Under the pieces are notes generated by a model. It saw nothing but the letters and a program-made list of their open reading frames with translations, was not told the origin of the DNA and made no database searches. Positions 62,295 to 64,000 of a DNA stretch of 64,000 bases are shown here, one piece after another. The stretch spans positions 13,451-77,450 of the forward strand of contig CAYMGM010000007.1 of assembly GCA_964390005.1 (NCBI GenBank). Reading direction: 5' to 3'. How positions within the stretch are numbered: position 1 is the stretch's first letter; each line of letters starts with the position of its first letter. A program made the position numbers and the translations under genes. The stretch comes from CAYMGM01 sp964390005 (GTDB lineage: Bacteria; Pseudomonadota; Alphaproteobacteria; UBA9219).

Positions 62295-62594
62295 ATGAAA
62301 ATCACCGTTAATGTCGAATGCACGCCTGAAGAAGCGCGCGCATTTATCGGTCTTCCCGATGTGCGTCCTTTGCAAGACGCCATGATGGGTGAAATTGAAA
62401 ACCGCATGCGCTCGAATATGCAAGCGATGGCACCTGACGCTTTGGTCAAGACATGGATCCCCGCAGGCATTGAAGGTGCCGAGCAGTTGCAGAAGATGTT
62501 TTGGTCTCATATGCAAAAAATGGTTCAAGGCTTTGGCGATGCGCAGCTGACGCTGAACGGCAAACAGCTCCCGGGCCAAAAAACGGGGTCATAG
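62295..62594 (+). CDS. DUF6489-family protein
   Basis: 99 residues from the ATG at 62295 (TTG at 62265 is an alternative). MKITVNVECTPEEARAFIGL-PDVRPLQDAMMGEIENRM is the family signature as I recall it; these small proteins commonly sit beside mnmE. Function unknown. Ends nine bases before mnmE. Confidence 0.8.
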   Translation: MKITVNVECTPEEARAFIGLPDVRPLQDAMMGEIENRMRSNMQAMAPDALVKTWIPAGIEGAEQLQKMFWSHMQKMVQGFGDAQLTLNGKQLPGQKTGS

Positions 62595-62603
62595 AGGCGC
62601 GCC

Positions 62604-63944
62604 GTGCCTGCCGATCTTGCCACCTTCCCAACCATTTTTGCGCCTGTCTCGGCTTTGGGCCGGGCGGGCGTTTCGGTTGTGCGCGTCTCGGGGCCCGGGA
62701 CTTCGGTTGTTTTTGATAAAATCACGCAGCCTTTGGGCGTACCCACGCCGCGCGCCGCGGTTTTGCGCTCGCTCGTCGATCCGTCTTCGGGCGATTTGAT
62801 CGATAAAGCGCTTGTCTTATGGTTTCCCGGGCCGTCCAGCTTTACAGGCGAAGATGTTGTCGAGCTTCATATCCATGGCGGACGCGCCGTTATGACGGGG
62901 CTTTTGACGGCGCTCGGGAAATTGCCGGGCTATCGCTTGGCCATGCCTGGCGAATATTCGCGCCGCGCCTTTGAAAACGGCAAGATGGATCTAACCGAAG
63001 CTGAAGCCATCGCCGATTTGATTGATGCCGAAACGGCGGCCCAGCGACGTCAGGCCTTGCGGCAGATGGATGGCGCTTTGGGGCACCTCTATGGGGGGTG
63101 GGGCGAAAGACTGAAAATCGCGCTGGCCTATATTGAAGCCGCGATAGACTTTGTCGATGAAGAAGAAATCCCCGAAGATCTTTTTGCCGCGCGGCAGAAA
63201 GATTTAGAAGGTTTGTTGCACGATATTCGGGCTCATCTTGACGATCATCGGCGGGGCGAGCGTCTGCGCAGCGGGTTTGTGATTGCTCTGTTAGGGGCTC
63301 CGAACGCCGGAAAATCCAGCCTTTTAAATGCGCTGGCGCAGCGTGAGGCCGCCATTGTCGCGCCCACGCCGGGCACAACGCGCGATGTGATCGAAGTGGG
63401 ATTAGATCTTGGCGGTTATCCCGTAACTTTGGCGGATACGGCGGGTTTGCGCGAAAGCGCCGATGCGATTGAAAGCGAAGGCATTCGCCGCGCGCTGGCA
63501 CGTGCGGAATCGGCGGATTTAAAACTGCTTGTTTACGACGGCTCTTTTTGGCCGCAAAAAGATGCCGCGACGGCGTCACAAAAAGACGCAGATGCGTTTG
63601 AAATCGTTAATAAAGCTGACTTGATTGAAGGCGCTATTCCCGCTGGCGGGCCGATGTTTGTCTCGGCTCAAACGGGCGAAGGACTGGAAAATCTGGTCAA
63701 GATTCTGGTTCAGATGATCGCCGACCGGTTTGATAGTACAGCGCCTGCCTTGACCCGCGCGCGTCACCGCGAAGCTTTAGAAGAATGCGCCGGACATCTG
63801 ACGCGCGCGATTGCCGCGCCGATGCCCGAGCTATGCGCCGAAGACGCACGCCTTGCCATGCGCGCCTTGGGTCGCATTACCGGAAGCGTAGATGTTGAAG
63901 ACTTACTTGACATCATCTTCAGCTCCTTCTGCCTAGGCAAATAA
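62604..63944 (+). CDS. mnmE: tRNA modification GTPase MnmE
   Basis: 446 residues with a GTG start. N-terminal folate-binding domain TIFAPVSALGRAGVSVVRVS, SFTGEDVVELHIHGG, then the G domain: G1 GAPNAGKSSLLNAL, TPGTTRD (G2), DTAGLRE (G3), NKAD (G4). C-terminal CIGK-type motif reads SSFCLGK, keeping the catalytic Cys. It works with MnmG. A palindromic repeat starts directly after the stop. Confidence 0.97.
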   Translation: MPADLATFPTIFAPVSALGRAGVSVVRVSGPGTSVVFDKITQPLGVPTPRAAVLRSLVDPSSGDLIDKALVLWFPGPSSFTGEDVVELHIHGGRAVMTGLLTALGKLPGYRLAMPGEYSRRAFENGKMDLTEAEAIADLIDAETAAQRRQALRQMDGALGHLYGGWGERLKIALAYIEAAIDFVDEEEIPEDLFAARQKDLEGLLHDIRAHLDDHRRGERLRSGFVIALLGAPNAGKSSLLNALAQREAAIVAPTPGTTRDVIEVGLDLGGYPVTLADTAGLRESADAIESEGIRRALARAESADLKLLVYDGSFWPQKDAATASQKDADAFEIVNKADLIEGAIPAGGPMFVSAQTGEGLENLVKILVQMIADRFDSTAPALTRARHREALEECAGHLTRAIAAPMPELCAEDARLAMRALGRITGSVDVEDLLDIIFSSFCLGK

Positions 63945-64000
63945 CCGGCGTGCCGCCGGGGGCATCTGTTTGGGCTCATCTGCTTCATTAAGGTATGCGG
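63945..64000 (+). repeat. Palindromic repeat family, copy 4 (forward, cut by window end)
   Basis: CCGGCGTGCCGCCGGGGGC then ATCTGTTTGGGCTCATCTG, CTTCATTAAGGTATGCGG: same elements and order as the copy at 8094-8178, lacking the GCTGGGCCC segment. It begins at the base after the mnmE stop. Confidence 0.85.

Overview
The window looks like the replication-origin neighbourhood of an alphaproteobacterial chromosome of moderate G+C content. The evidence is the gene set and order: hemH and hemE, then an AT-rich gap with DnaA-box-like sites, then a PPDK regulatory protein gene, aroE, coaE and dnaQ. There is also a compact mnmG-rsmG-parA-parB run with a parS site inside rsmG, plus Tim44-like, MltA, Smr, SecB, DUF3576 and DUF6489 genes that are typical of Alphaproteobacteria. 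The family within the class cannot be fixed by reading; Rhodospirillales-like or a related deep lineage is my guess.

Layout. 1-1.3 kb: 5' part of dnaX and the SRP RNA gene upstream of it, both leftward. 1.4-5.8 kb: HAD hydrolase, small lipoprotein, two proteins of unknown role, an XRE regulator and a divergent GNAT-like protein. 5.9-11.3 kb: acetyl-CoA synthetase, a palindromic repeat cluster, a PHA synthase whose frame overlaps that of a PhaE/phasin-like gene, and a divergent phaR. Acetyl-CoA supply, polymerisation and granule regulation thus sit together. 11.3-15.5 kb: small hypothetical genes with hairpins, a lone FlgC-like protein and a large SNase-like membrane-anchored protein. 15.5-18.4 kb: tRNA-Gly(CCC) followed by three imperfect 83-bp tandem units, two of which repeat the tRNA 3' end, then a P-loop protein, a membrane protein and a HIT protein. 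18.4-23.7 kb: mnmG-rsmG-parA-parB, chained by overlaps. 23.7-29.6 kb: MBL protein, a frameshifted serine hydrolase, an alpha/beta hydrolase, holA, a candidate structured RNA with a terminator, an unknown protein, a frameshifted zinc-ribbon membrane protein and lptE. 29.6-34.7 kb: leuS, a small secreted protein, a DUF3576 lipoprotein and a porin.

34.8-44.2 kb: hslVU; the leftward tim44-like/mltA/smr run; secB; and leftward rho, hemH and hemE. 44.2-44.6 kb: probable oriC. Transcription diverges from it: hemE, hemH and rho go left and the PPDK regulator, aroE, coaE, dnaQ and a KirBac channel go right. 48.5-64 kb: copper-type P-ATPase, MgtC-like protein, cupin, a leftward heparinase/rpe/NUDIX/GNAT/cpoB group, hemN, dienelactone hydrolase, a GT39-like membrane protein, a glycine-rich secreted protein, a DUF6489 protein and mnmE. 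A further copy of the palindromic repeat directly abuts the mnmE stop codon.

The points most worth following are the roughly 400-bp dual-frame overlap of phaE and phaC, the repeat family that supplies the last codons of phaC, the tandem tRNA 3'-end units, the unassigned structured RNA near 27.1 kb, and two genes broken by single frameshifts. All reading was by eye; family names rest on recalled motifs, not searches.
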